Below are positions 36,258 through 47,799 of a stretch of 64,000 nucleotides of DNA, piece by piece. The DNA is from Rotaria sordida. Lineage: Eukaryota > Rotifera > Eurotatoria > Philodinida > Philodinidae. The first letter of the stretch is position 1, and the number at the start of each line of letters is the position of its first letter. Location of the stretch: NCBI GenBank assembly GCA_905250125.1, contig CAJNOL010001312.1, positions 1 through 64,000 on the forward strand, in the 5' to 3' direction. Position numbers and translations under genes: made by a program. The notes beneath the pieces were generated by a model that saw only the letters and a program-made list of their open reading frames with translations, made no database searches and had not been told where the DNA came from.

Positions 36258-36316
36258 AGGGTGTGGGTGTGGATGGATACGGCTGCATAGAAGTTTCACT
36301 CCCACATCTACACCTG
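36258..36316. repeat. Telomere-like hairpin H16 (40 nt after H15)
   Basis: AGGGTGTGGGTGTGGATGG, spacer ATACGGCTGCATAGAAGTTT, then CACTCCCACATCTACACC. Confidence 0.7.
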
Positions 36317-39063
36317 ATACAAATCACTTCTCGGAATCTAGTCGGTTCCATTCAGTTTCGAGAGGTTAGTTGTCGGACTGAAATGCAACATGTAATCTGT
36401 ATAAAATTTGTTTCTATTACAAAGCCTTTCTGTAGAATCTATCAAAAGTAAACTGAGGTATGCAATAAACTGAGTAGGATGAGACAAACTTGTTACAAAA
36501 CGATTATCAGAGTACTACTTTTCAATTGATATTGGATGAATTTTCATACTAAAAATTGATGACGCTCCCAGAATAAGAAAGCAAGGACCAAATCGATTAG
36601 AATATCGCCAGAGATTAACTACATTATGAATATCTAACCGAATACATGATTTGAACGCTCAGTTTCATGATAAATAGACATAAAATATTTTCTATTTGAC
36701 TAGAGTACATTCGCAAAATCTATTTAGACAAAAATGAATTACCCATACCATAATCTCTTGAATGGATCAATGTGAAGAGTAATAGCTTGTGATCTCTTTC
36801 TAGTTACAGTATGCTCCTGTTGTTCGTATTCGTGTGGTTCACCTGAGACAGTAAACTTATATCACAACAGCCCTTCTCAACCGTTCATCGATTACAAGAC
36901 AAGTATCTTGTCTGTGTTAGTTTTGCCTCTGAGTGAGATTCGATGCTTCATTATCTGACGCAAGCAGACAAGATTTTCCAAAAACACGTTTAAACACTTG
37001 AAATCGTTAGTTTTCAAGCGTTTAAGTATATTTGAAAAAAGACTAGTCCCGTAGACATCAGGCAATCTAAGTTTGGAACGTGAACTCATACAAAGTATTT
37101 TTATCGAACGCATTTGAGTATGTAAATATTCCAAAAATAGTTTTCTGAGTGTGTTTATGTTTATTTTCTCTCACATGCATGTCACACACACGAAAGTTTA
37201 TTGAATGCATGAGTTAGTTATTCATTTGAACTAAATATCTCAGAGTTTCTAACTACAATTTTCTATTGGAAAATAATAACAAAAGTATTTACCCATATAT
37301 CGACACAGTAAGATATTTTTAGTTCAACCGAACTATATAAATCGATTGCTTTGTCTTGAATAGCTTATTTTCTTTAAAAAACATCTGAGTGAAAATAACA
37401 AAGAAAAATAAGCAATTCCCTATTCTCTGCATAAATGTTCTTTACTATGTCAGTTATTTGTTTACCTATTCTTCTAAATAGAAATAATATGAACTCTCTT
37501 TTGTAAAACATGATCTAAAACTAGTGTTGAAGTACATGGGCAAAAATTCAAACTCCTAACCTATCGTTAATGATATAACCAACAAATTAAAATCAACTCT
37601 AAACTATATATTGAACTCGATTAAGTTCATTACATGGATCTGCTTTGATCATAGACCAAGTATATAATGCTTAAACAACATAATCCACATCATAAATACA
37701 TATCACCAATAGAAGTTATCTGTTGAAATCATTGTTCTATCTAAAAACATGAGTATTTATACCACATTTTACAATTTACTCCCACAGTGGATTACGATAA
37801 CAACATTTTTTCTCTATTGCATCCCTTGAGTATTAAATGAATATGCATTACAATAATGATTTAAACACGTTATTATAGTGTAGCTTATGACTCATCATAA
37901 TTTGTTTCGATGAAGAACATAGTCTTTCAATGTCATTGATCATTTCCTTAGATAAATAACTTGGAAAATTGCTCCTTCACTTTATTATTTCTCTTAGGAT
38001 CTGCTAATTGATTTACTGTTTTTCACCTACTAAATCCTCTTCACTACCAACTTACCGACCAATAGATAAGGTACAATCGATAATATAGATCTAAATAAGC
38101 CTAAAACACTTAAACGATTAGTAGATTCGAAAAAACCATAATTGATGATTACATAAGATTCTGTTGTTCATTGAAAAGAATTATATTGCGTTTCTTGAGA
38201 ATTTTTCGCATCGTTGTCATAGGCACAAAAAAATTTGATAGATTTAGAAAGAAAACACCGATAAATGATGGCTTGCATCATTAATATTCATTATCAAAGC
38301 ATTAATTTATCTGCATGATTGGAATGAAAGTATCATTCAAAATAATATTGAGAACTTTATATTCATCAGTATTATTATAATATGTCAATCCAACTGAATA
38401 TGTTATGGTTGTTGTTTGTTTTTGCAAAATTCATGAGACATTCAATATTATTATGTCATTCTAACTTATATTTATATTTGAAATCACTAAGTGTATTCGA
38501 TTTTCTTACAAAAAAAAATCGTTCATAAAACATTTGAGTGATATATTTCATAGTTTGTTGTGAATATTTCGCGAAGTATTTCGATATCTACAACGATTTT
38601 CATGAAAAAAAAAATGAATTAATTAACAGAAAGATAACTTATGAAAATTTATTTTCTTAAATGAAATTATAGTTCTTCTCTTCAACGAAAATTTCAATAC
38701 AAATATTCGAGAGAGTTTCCAAAAAACCTCAGAAAAGACATTTAAAAAATTGTCTTCTTCTTTTTTTTTTTTACATTGAAATGTTGATAGAAATTTGGAC
38801 CAACTTCATGAAAATGAAGAAATTATAAATTTGTTTCTAAAATAAAAGAAGCATAAATAATAAACAAAAAGAAAATTTAATTTCTATTGAGTATATATAC
38901 TCATGGAAAAAATTTTAGAAGAAAAGTCACAGTTAACCAAGATTTCTTCTAGTTTCACGGCACTGTATCTGATTTGATGCAGTTTGCTCAAATACTCACA
39001 AACTACAATAAATCTAATTAATAGTTAAATTGAGTTTAGAGAATGTATGTCTATGTGATTATG

Positions 39064-39105
39064 ATTGTGACTGTGGTTGGAAAGAAAACTTACAGTCACA
39101 CCCAC
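39064..39105. repeat. Telomere-like hairpin H17 (minimal)
   Basis: TTGTGACTGTGGTTGG, spacer AAAGAAAACTTAC, then AGTCACACCCACG. Complementary GTGACTGTGG and CAGTCACACC make a clean short stem. Confidence 0.65.
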
Positions 39106-39165
39106 GTTTCTTGCCTTATTTTTCAATAAAGTAAAAAAAGACTTCTAGGTATTTATATCGGCATT

Positions 39166-39207
39166 AGGGTGTAGATGTTTGTTCATCGCATCTTAATTCA
39201 CACCCAT
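39166..39207. repeat. Telomere-like hairpin H18 (minimal)
   Basis: AGGGTGTAGATGT, spacer TTGTTCATCGCATCTTAA, then TTCACACCC. It lies 60 nt after H17. Confidence 0.55.
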
Positions 39208-39975
39208 GAAATTGATACAAATGCTTTCGTTGAACCTCGGAAGAAATAGGATTCATTTAAAAATGAAAAATAAAAGATCCATGGTGTTGTAATTATCAGT
39301 AAATATAAAAGATGATCGTACTTTTTTTAAAAATTTTTCTAGGCTTTTCAGCTTATATAAACCAAAAAACGAATTAATACTATGTCACATAAGCTTTCAA
39401 CGAAGTTTTTTGACTCTAAATTCTATCATTTATTAAAATTTACAATTTCATATACATGCTACTATTTGCAATTTTGTTTCATACTTATCAAAATATTGAC
39501 AATCTAATTACTTCTTGTTGCTACGTTGAATTTCGTCCTATGGTGTTTTTTTATTTCTAGAATGAATACTTTGAGACATATTTATTATTATTAAAAATTA
39601 GCTGTTTGTTGATCCCAAAAATAGCATTCATTGATGAATAATCATAGCTTCATGTTGTGTAAATTAAAATAAGGGCATGAGAGCCTCGAAGTATTACATT
39701 TTCCTTATATGGTAAAATTCTTTTTCTTTTTAAGGAACGTTTACGTTGAAAAACACTGCATATCATATTAGAACGCAAAGAAAAAAAAGAAATATGCATG
39801 AATAACTCGATAGAAAGTATACAAAAAAAAAGCCAATCAACCGAAGTATGTCGTATGTGGTATTGCACAACTAAATGGTAATTGACGACAACAAACCTTC
39901 TTTAATTACTACTATATAAATCGAAGCAATATTTTGTTTTTTTCGCTTCATATATATTTTTTTGATTACGTAGTA

Positions 39976-41971
39976 ATGACTTTTAGCGAATTATTAGGTG
40001 AAAAACTTCTTCAACATAATGAATCTGGCGATGAATACGCTGAAATATCAACAAATCAACTTCATGACAAAACTGTTGCACTTTATTTCTCGTTCGTATA
40101 TTATTTTATCAATTGAAAGAAATCTATCTTGATCATTTTATTCTAGAGCTCATTGGTGTCCACCATGTCGAAGATTTACACCACAATTAGCTGAAATTTT
40201 CAAACAACTTGATAATGAATTCAAAAACAAACTAGAGATTGTTTTTGTTTCAAGTGACGAAGATCAAGCTACATTTGATGAATATTTCAAAGAGATGCCA
40301 TGGAAAGCTTTACCTTACTCTGGTATGTTGGATATGTCTCTCAAATTTAAATAATGAGAAGAAATACTAAGAGTTTGAAGAGAATTCGTTATATATCACT
40401 GTGAAAGTCTTCCGACCGTCTTGGTTCTCTACAAGTGTGAAAGAAACAGCATTCTAAATGTAAACCGAATGAGAAAAAGAAAAAATAGAAAACAAAAAGA
40501 ACTAGATGAATGTCTTTCATTGAAGCTATACGAGAAAGTCTCAGTGAACAACATAAACCTTTCTAGATCCTTTCTATCAAGTAATATCACATATACACAC
40601 AATGAATTCTGAACTTTCATGTCTTTTATTGCAATCTATTTGTATTGAGAAACATTTGCTCGATGTCAAAGACGATATTTTTTCCTTATTAAGAATGCAC
40701 TTCTTGTAGATTATTTATATCAACGATGATCAACGCTTTTACTCGATTAGAAGCTATAGTCAAAGCTCATAACGCAACAAAAAAAACTTTAGAATAGGTT
40801 AAAAATTCGCGTCTGTTAGTTTTTGTTTTTCGAAGGTATTCTTAAGTTATGTCTAATGTGAAATTTTCATCGATTTCAAAAACTTTGTTTTACGTTTCAC
40901 AAAAATACATTTAGATCGAGATCGTTCAATAGAATTGGGTGAAAAATTTAATATCGAAGGTATTCCAACTTTAGTTATTCTTTCTCCTACATGTGAGAAA
41001 ATAACTTCGGATGGTGTTGAAGAAGTACGTGCTGCATCCAATAAAGCTTTGGAAGAATGGTCACAAGGAAAATGTTTATTTTGGTCACGTGAAGCTCGTG
41101 AAGGTGAATTTGTTTGGAAAAATGCTACTTGTAATCTTTGTTATATGAATCCTTTGGTTGGTCCACATCATGGTTGCACAAATAAAGAATGTAGTTTTGA
41201 TTTATGTGAAACATGTGTACCAAATAATAAACATGAACATCCTCTTGTTGAATATCTTATACCTAAGAAAATTTATCCATTAGAAACACTGTTTAAATCA
41301 GTTCCTTATTTACTCAATCCAAATAGTGATGAAAAAGTTGAAACAAAAACATTATGGCAAAATGATGTTAAAAGTGTTGGATTTTACTTTTCTGCTCATT
41401 GGTGTCCACCTTGTCGTGGTTTTACACCGATATTGGCAGAACTTTATAAAGAAATACAAGCAACATCTCATGGTTTTCGTATAGTCTTTATATCGTGTGA
41501 TCGAGATGAAGAATCATTCAAAAATTATCATTCAGAAATGCCTTGGCCTGCTGTTCCATTGGATGCAGGTGCTCTTCTCAAGTTATATTTCCAATTTTCT
41601 GGTGAATATATCTTTAATTTATTGATTTTAGATAATAATTATAATTTTTTTTGTGTAAAGGTATTCCATCGTTATTTATTCTTTCATCAGATGGAACAGT
41701 TTTATCAAGTCGTGGTCGTAATGATGTTTCATCTAAAGGAATTGAAGCACTTCAGTCATGGGCACGAGGAGAAAAATTACCATCTTCTTCGCCCGATGAA
41801 TATCAATGGTCATATGTCCGATGTGATGGATGCAACATGAATCCTCTTATTGGTCAAAGATATTGTTGTTTAACATGTGGTAATTATGATCTATGTTCGG
41901 CATGCGAAAAGAAAGGACATGAACATCCACTTGAACGTGTACCACAACCAAATGACGACGACGATGATTGA
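39976..41971 (+). CDS. Nucleoredoxin-like protein with two thioredoxin-plus-finger modules
   Basis: Four exons with agreeing phases: 39976-40091, 40147-40322, 40915-41601, 41661-41971; 429 aa, no signal peptide. Module 1 has AHWCPPC at 40-46 (catalytic Cys43 and Cys46), then a Cys/His finger at about 170-205 ([20 protein letters not shown], ending HEHPL). Module 2 repeats this: AHWCPPC at 258-264 and a finger near 383-415 ([16 protein letters not shown]...HEHPL). The protein ends in an Asp-rich tail. WCPPC with this fold is the nucleoredoxin/tryparedoxin active site, so a cytosolic or nuclear disulfide reductase is likely. The finger resembles the ZZ/DC1 type, as in plant nucleoredoxins. Intron 2 is 592 nt against about 55-59 for the others. 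The frame is clean and it looks functional. Confidence 0.88.
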
Positions 41972-43470
41972 AATAAAGCATAAAACGTATTTACATTTCC
42001 ATAAAACTTTTTCAATTTATCAAATTAGTTAGTTTTTTTTTCTTGACTTCTCAATAAAATCTATTTTTATTCCATCGATTTCAATTAAAGTTTTTTTAAT
42101 GATTTTTAAAGTATTTCTTTGGAATATTTTTGCTAATATTTCTCAGGAATATCTCAGACAGGGAGAGCAATCGAAAGTCTTCATTGGGACGTCGATGGAA
42201 AACATGAAGTTATGTGGCAAGTTTAAGAAATCAACTGGTTTTTCATTTCACATTCAGGCTCAAACAATGGTATTTACTAGAAAATTCTGAAGAGATGCTA
42301 AAGTACTTGGCTTCACGAAAAAGTATCACATGAGCGTAGTCAGGCTAAAAAATATCTGTGATTTTTCTATTTTTATGGCAATTTTACTACTGTCTTTCTT
42401 CTGAAGAGTTTCATTTTTTGAATAATCGTCACTAGCGTGGCCATCTTCGGTGCCGAAATTTCTAAGAGTTACCACAACACTTTTTTCTTTCAAAAAAATA
42501 CAAGGAAAAGGACAGTTTTTCATGAGTCTGAAAAAATTTTTTGCTTCTTGAAAAATTGTTACATTTCAGGTTGCAAGAGAAAGATTAATATCAGATCTGA
42601 TGCAAAAAAAATTTTGCACTCGTAAATCTTTGCTGCCTCGAGAATAAAGATGTGCGGGATCATAAAAAAATTTCGTCCCGATCATCTGTATTAGAACATT
42701 CCATGTAAAAAGGATGGGGAGAAAATCGATTGAAATCCGATTTTTGTCACCTTTTCACTCTGTTATTACTTGACAATCAATTCTAATCTATTTTTTAATT
42801 GTTAAACGATTTTAACCATAGACATAGAAGATAACTACTTTTCTCGGAATTCGAAAATGAAACTCTAATTTTTCATGATTTTCTTGATTGCTCGGGTTTA
42901 TTAAACGTAAAGTTGCCACTAAACTAAGCCCGATAACTAAAATATAATTGCAATTGATATATAAATTGTTTCAATTGAAATGGTACAGTTACTTCATTAC
43001 CCACGCAGACAGATAAATGGCAAAAACGTTGTTTTGATGCATTGATGTTGAAAACCGACGAAAAAACCGCTTTAAAGCACGTTCACTCGACAAATAAGAG
43101 AAATCAATGAGTGTAAACGGTTTTTTTTTGCAGATAACGCATTTTCACGAATTAAATGAAGATATTAGATGAATGAACATGTTTTAACTTACGCAATAGG
43201 CAAATTAGTCGAATGAATGCGTTTTAACATGGATATTCATTCGTTTTAATGAATTAAAGTATATGAAATGAAAATAAAACAGTCGCTGGTTATAAGTCAT
43301 ACCTATGTGGACAGATAAACGACAGCACACTGTTTTGACACATAGAAGGTGGAAATCTTATGGATACCGATACATACAACTAATCATTGTAAATAGAACA
43401 GACTTTTTATTGCATTATTTCAAGGTAGAAAAAAATTAAGAAACAGAAATATAGAGTAAGATAACCAGAA
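41972..43470. other. Intergenic with dispersed repeats
   Basis: No gene. Two related segments, 43005-43060 and 43313-43360, share CAGATAAA, GTTTTGA and a GGTGGAAA/GTTGAAA ending. Similar words occur in opposite orientation at 24755-24800 and 46480-46560. Sequence near 42690-42740 (CCATGTAAAAAGGATGG, AAAATCGATTG) resembles the complement of 46640-46690. Confidence 0.45.
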
Positions 43471-44178
43471 CTAGAATTTCAGCTTTCGGCTTCTTATAGT
43501 CACAGAGATATAAGTAACTTAAAACTCCTATGAATTTCTTGAAATAACGGGTGAGTCAGAATAAATGTCCACATTTTGCATTCTATTTTCCCATCATCTA
43601 ATATGTCATATTAAAGAAGAAAATATACCACAGGATGCAGCCTGAAAAACTCTATAATATACATAGTAAAGCTTATTTTAATTGTGTACATTTTGTTTTC
43701 AAAGCGGGCAAAATTTGGTGAGACCAATTTTCGACGCTGTGAAAAGTGATCGCGCATTTTTTTTAGAACAAAAAGTACATAATTAAAATAAGAGTCATCA
43801 TGTAGGTCGTAGAGCTTTTCACGTTGCATCTTGTAGTATATTCTGGTTTTTTCAAGATGGCGTATTAGGTGATAAAAGGTTGAAATAAGCAAAAATGAAT
43901 TTTTCATTCATATAGAAAAAAGTGATCTTTTTGTGATTTTCCTTTTTTCAAAACAAAATGTACACAATTAAAATAAACTTTACTATGTATATTATAGAGT
44001 TTTTCAGGCTGCATCCTGTGGTATATTTTTTTCTTTAATATAACATATTAGATGATGAGAAAACAAAATGCAAAATGTGGCCATTCCTTCTGACTCACCC
44101 GTTATTTCAAGAAATTCATAGGAGTTTTAAGTTACTTATATCTCTGTGACTATAAGAGGTAGAAGGCTGAAACTCTAG
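43471..44178. mobile_element. Large inverted-repeat element, about 230-bp arms
   Basis: Left arm (43471 to about 43705) and right arm (about 43948 to 44178) are near-perfect reverse complements, e.g. CTATGAATTTCTTGAAATAA, ATACCACAGGATGCAGCCTG and their complements. The outer 30 nt are more diverged (CTAGAATTTCAG against CTAGAGTTTCAG). The centre carries a third, older copy of the arm (AGTACATAATTAAAATAAGA, GCATCTTGTAGTATATTC) in right-arm orientation, so it formed by repeated duplication. There is no transposase, and the 43611-43907 frame is an artefact of the symmetry. No clear target duplication was seen. Confidence 0.8.
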
Positions 44179-45823
44179 CGTAGAGTAGATTTAGATGTCT
44201 AGTATATATGCTGTGAATATTAGCCTATTCTACCGAAAAAACATATAACAAACGAGTATTACTTGAAGAGATCAAAACTTAGGACACACCCTTTATTGTA
44301 GTTTATTTTTAAAAAAATTAAAAAACAGTAGCAGTGTAGTGGATATAGTCGAAAACAAATTAAATCGACAATATGATGCAGAGCTGTTCTTTCTTTATTT
44401 TATAATATATAAATTATTTATCACTAATGAGTAAAATCTAAACAAATTCAGATTTTTTTTTGGAACAAATTCGTAGAAATATTCCAGTACTAAGAAAAAA
44501 AAATGTTTTGATGGAAATAATTATAGAAATTCGAGATATTTTAATCTTCTATTTCAAGATATTTAACAAAATATATCTTCACTTAATGCGCTAATTCACC
44601 CCATTTAATCATACATGTGTTCTTATTGGTCACCATCGACTATTATATGGACTGCTCTTTGTTCCTCTCTTTCTTTGTTTCTTTGTCTCATAGATATTGC
44701 GATTGATAAGCGACAATCATTCATTCATTTATGTATTATATAGATAGATTATCTTCAGAAGTACTAATGTAGAATAAATAAAATTCTGTCGATGATCCTT
44801 ATCCAAATAAGTTAGTTTTTTTGTGACAAGATATGAACTTCGAGTTGCTTATATATGAAGAAAAAATTCACAAATATTGCAATAGATACACTTTTGACTT
44901 CCACACAAAAAATAACCTATTGTCGACTTCGAAATAAAAAAAAACCTAATTGTTTTAATTTCTCTCCTTAGTAAACAGTTAAATCCATCGACATATTTCA
45001 CTCTTCAATAATAGATTCTTAAATAGATAGAGTTACTCGTATATTTCTCCAGTATTTTGTCTGTACTATAAAGCATCGATGAGTAATAAAATGAAGGTAG
45101 TAATCGATTACTTAGCCATCGCAGTCATTGTACTTGACTTAGTTTCATTTTCCGGTGAGGATGTAAAATCTAGTTTTCACAAAACAATAGTGAAAAATAA
45201 TAATGATTTTAGTCCACAATAATCAGAACAACTGCGCTAGTTAAAGAAAAACTGCTTTTCTTAAGAAGTTGAAAAAGAATTTTGATACCGAAGTGAGAAG
45301 CGATAGTCTTAGTCAATATTTGTGAATTCCATCTTCCTATAATATTCAGATAGCTCGTATATATCATGCACTTTTGATTACAAAAACTTGTCAGACAAAA
45401 ACATACGAATATATCTTTAGTCAGCGAAAAGAAAATTTCTATTGAGTTTTAATTTCTTTGACCATTTACTACAAAATTTAAAATAAACCATATCGATTTT
45501 AGTTCCTTCTATTTTCTGAATAGCTACTTGAATGTAAAATGAGAAATCAGTAAATCTAGTAATAAATATGGCTCAACTAAGAAATTGTCAACAGAATTAC
45601 AGAAGTTAAAATTAAATGCTTTAGGAAAAAAAAACAAATTTTTGTTTCTCTACTACAAAAATACATAAAATACTTTCATATGTTCTTAACAATGTCTTAT
45701 TACTGTCAAGTCTGATGTTTATATAGTTTGTTTGAATATTTCTATCTAATGATCGAAGGTTTTGTAATGTAAATAGAAAAATTTGACATATTCGGATTAA
45801 ATCGAAGCTCTCACCGCTGAACT
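44179..45823. other. Intergenic, no gene seen
   Basis: AT-rich. No recognisable coding, RNA or repeat structure between two inverted-repeat elements. Confidence 0.45.
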
Positions 45824-46270
45824 AACTAATATAATATATGGGCTGCCCTGTATGTGTAGCGACGGAGGTCGAGACATTCGAATTTTAAGATATGTCTAGT
45901 GAATGTACAGTGTTCACAATTCAAAATTTCAATAGTTTTTTTTTGTCGTATTTCCTAGATATAGCTTGTCGAATTGCATAAGGAAAAAATGTGTCATGTT
46001 TTAAAAAATAATTTTAGGAAAAAGTCAAACATGTTATTATTTTCAAATATCAGGGAAAATAGACCGAAAATTCTAACTTTCGTAAAGCTTTTCTAAAACT
46101 TGAAGCATTTTTTCTTATGTAATTCGACAAACTGTATCTAAGAAACACAAAAAAAAACTATTGAAATTTTGAATTGTGAACACTGTACATACACTAAACA
46201 TATCTTAAAATTCGAATATCTTGGTCTCTGTTACTGCACATACAGGGTAGCCCATATAGTATATTAGTTT
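45824..46270. mobile_element. Inverted-repeat (MITE-like) element, family A copy 2
   Basis: The outer ends (ACTAATATAATATATGGGCT and the complement of AGCCCATATAGTATATTAGT) and about 170 bp of each arm are inverted repeats. Each arm contains GAGACATTCGAATTTTAAG or its complement, a CACAATTCAAAATTTCAATA block and a TAGATATAGCTTGTCGAATT block, in the same order as the element at 3217. No coding frame. The loop includes GGGAAAATAGACCGAAAATT, matching the loop of the 3217 copy (GGGGAAATAGACCCAGAATT). Confidence 0.8.
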
Positions 46271-46310
46271 ATTTCGTGGTGGCGTACTGGTTAAAACATT
46301 TCCTTCGAAT

Positions 46311-46475
46311 GCGTTGTACATTTCAACAAATGTCCGAATTTTTGCGTTTTGATGCAGTTATTTTATTAACGTATTTTAATGTTTCTCTTTCCACTGGGTT
46401 TGACGATGTTAAAGTGAAAATTATATCAACTGTTAAAACGCAAAAATTCGGACATTTGTCGAAGTGTACACGGCG
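46311..46475. repeat. Small foldback element, 45-bp arms
   Basis: The left arm (GCGTTGTACATTTCAACAAA, TGTCCGAATTTTTGCGTTTT) is the near-perfect complement of the right arm ending at about 46475, with a loop of about 75 nt. It lies 40 nt after the previous element, so several foldback units are clustered here. Confidence 0.75.
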
Positions 46476-46732
46476 TTGAGAGAAAAACTAAAAGTGGCTG
46501 TTTTTACGTGTTAATTTGTCATTTTTGACTGCTTGGGTAATCGATTTTTATTGAGCACAATCCATTATAATCAAATGTTACATCGAATTTAATGGAAATT
46601 TGATACTTTTAATCAATTTTTAGTGATTATTTTTTTTTTTGAAAATCGATTTTAATCAAATTTTTAACCTTTATTTTTACATGGGATACTTGATTAACCC
46701 TGACTACGAACAAGACTACTCAAAAAGGATTT

Positions 46733-46833
46733 GAGTGTGGGTGTGGATGCGCAATATGAGTGGCATTGAGGAGAATATTGACGCTCGCAATCCTACAGTC
46801 ACACTCACACACTCACGTCCACATCAACATCCC
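46733..46833. repeat. Telomere-like hairpin H19
   Basis: GAGTGTGGGTGTGGATGCG, a spacer of about 45 nt, then CAGTCACACTCACACACTC and CGTCCACATCAACATCCC. Confidence 0.75.
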
Positions 46834-47053
46834 TGCTGTACGATAATCAATCTGTATATGATTGTTTTATTGATGTATTTCGTCATCACTAGAGAGTTAT
46901 TTATTTATTGTTACGAAATATAATCAAATAAATAGTAGAACATGACAGTAAACGGAAAAAAGAATACCATACATAACAGTAGTAAATCGCTAAACATAAA
47001 CAGTAAAGGATGAATTTTTTTATTTCTGTCATTGATGATGTTCCACGTGTTTT

Positions 47054-47791
47054 TTATGGGTCTTTAACTTTGACTTCAACTTCAACACGTTGAATAGCCG
47101 ATTCTTCCCATGGTCGTTTATTAATGAATGAAATCACGTAATTAGCAGCTTTATCAGTATAAAATTGCCACATCCAACATCCTAAATAAACTTGATCATT
47201 ATATTACTTTCATTTACATTGTTAACATCCATGCCATCCTTTATAGTTCGTTCTGCTGTATACACACTATGGAGCTGTACTATTAGAATTTTATAAATTT
47301 AATCGTACTAAATATAATTAAACAATTTTCGATTCTAATGACGATTAGACAAACTTTGTAAGATCTAACCTATAATGTCAGACATTTAACATTGAAACAT
47401 TACAGAATATTCTGTAATTGAACGAATTATATAGATAACATGGATGTCACTAATTATTAAAAAAATATTTTCCTCAATAATGTATGCACATTCACTTACC
47501 CCCAACACCAGTCATGCCCGCAGGATGCTTATTCACAATGTAGTCAGAATCAAAAGATGCAAGTTTACTTGGAGATACTTGCGTCCATGTATAACCAGTA
47601 GTTGGATTGCCAGGAATTTGAACAAAGAATGTTGATTGTGAAGGGACGGCGATGGAATGAACTGGCTGATTGATGTCTATCTCAAATGTATTAAGGTTGG
47701 TTGCGATCCAATTAAATTTGGAAGAAATCCCGGTACAGCTTTGAGAAAAAGTAAAAAGAGACAAGAAGACAAATAACGGAAGCAGGAGCAT
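47054..47791 (-). CDS. Chagasin-family (MEROPS I42) cysteine-protease inhibitor, secreted
   Basis: Two exons on the minus strand, 47791-47500 and 47181-47054, with agreeing phase across a 318-nt GT-AG intron; 139 aa. Residues 1-20 (MLLLPLFVFLSLFTFSQSCT) form a signal peptide. All three inhibitory loops of the chagasin fold are present in order: NPTTGY at 62-67, GVGG at 95-98 and RPWE at 120-123. Family members block papain-like cysteine proteases (cathepsin/cruzipain type). Length and loop spacing fit the family. This family is known from protozoa, bacteria and archaea and, to my knowledge, is rare or absent in animals, so horizontal acquisition followed by gain of an intron is plausible. It could act on the animal's own lysosomal or gut proteases, or on those of food or parasites; the sequence does not say which. 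Confidence 0.9.
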
Positions 47792-47799
47792 GTTTAATA

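Larger units (their letters stand above)
34830..39975. other. Long stretch without a recognised gene
   Basis: One frame at 35717-36028 (103 codons, MTLKVSFQTPRNQRLVRGAI at the start) is basic and non-repetitive but has no domain I recognise. Four telomere-like loci lie inside (36143, 36258, 39064, 39166). The rest is AT-rich without visible structure. Confidence 0.45.

Noticed and set aside
43611..43907. 98-codon minus-strand frame
   Set aside because: Contained in the foldback element and partly mirrored by its other arm.
46276..46310. tRNA-like A-box (TGGCGTACTGG) suggesting a tRNA gene or SINE
   Set aside because: No matching B-box (GGTTCRANNCC) or foldable cloverleaf follows.
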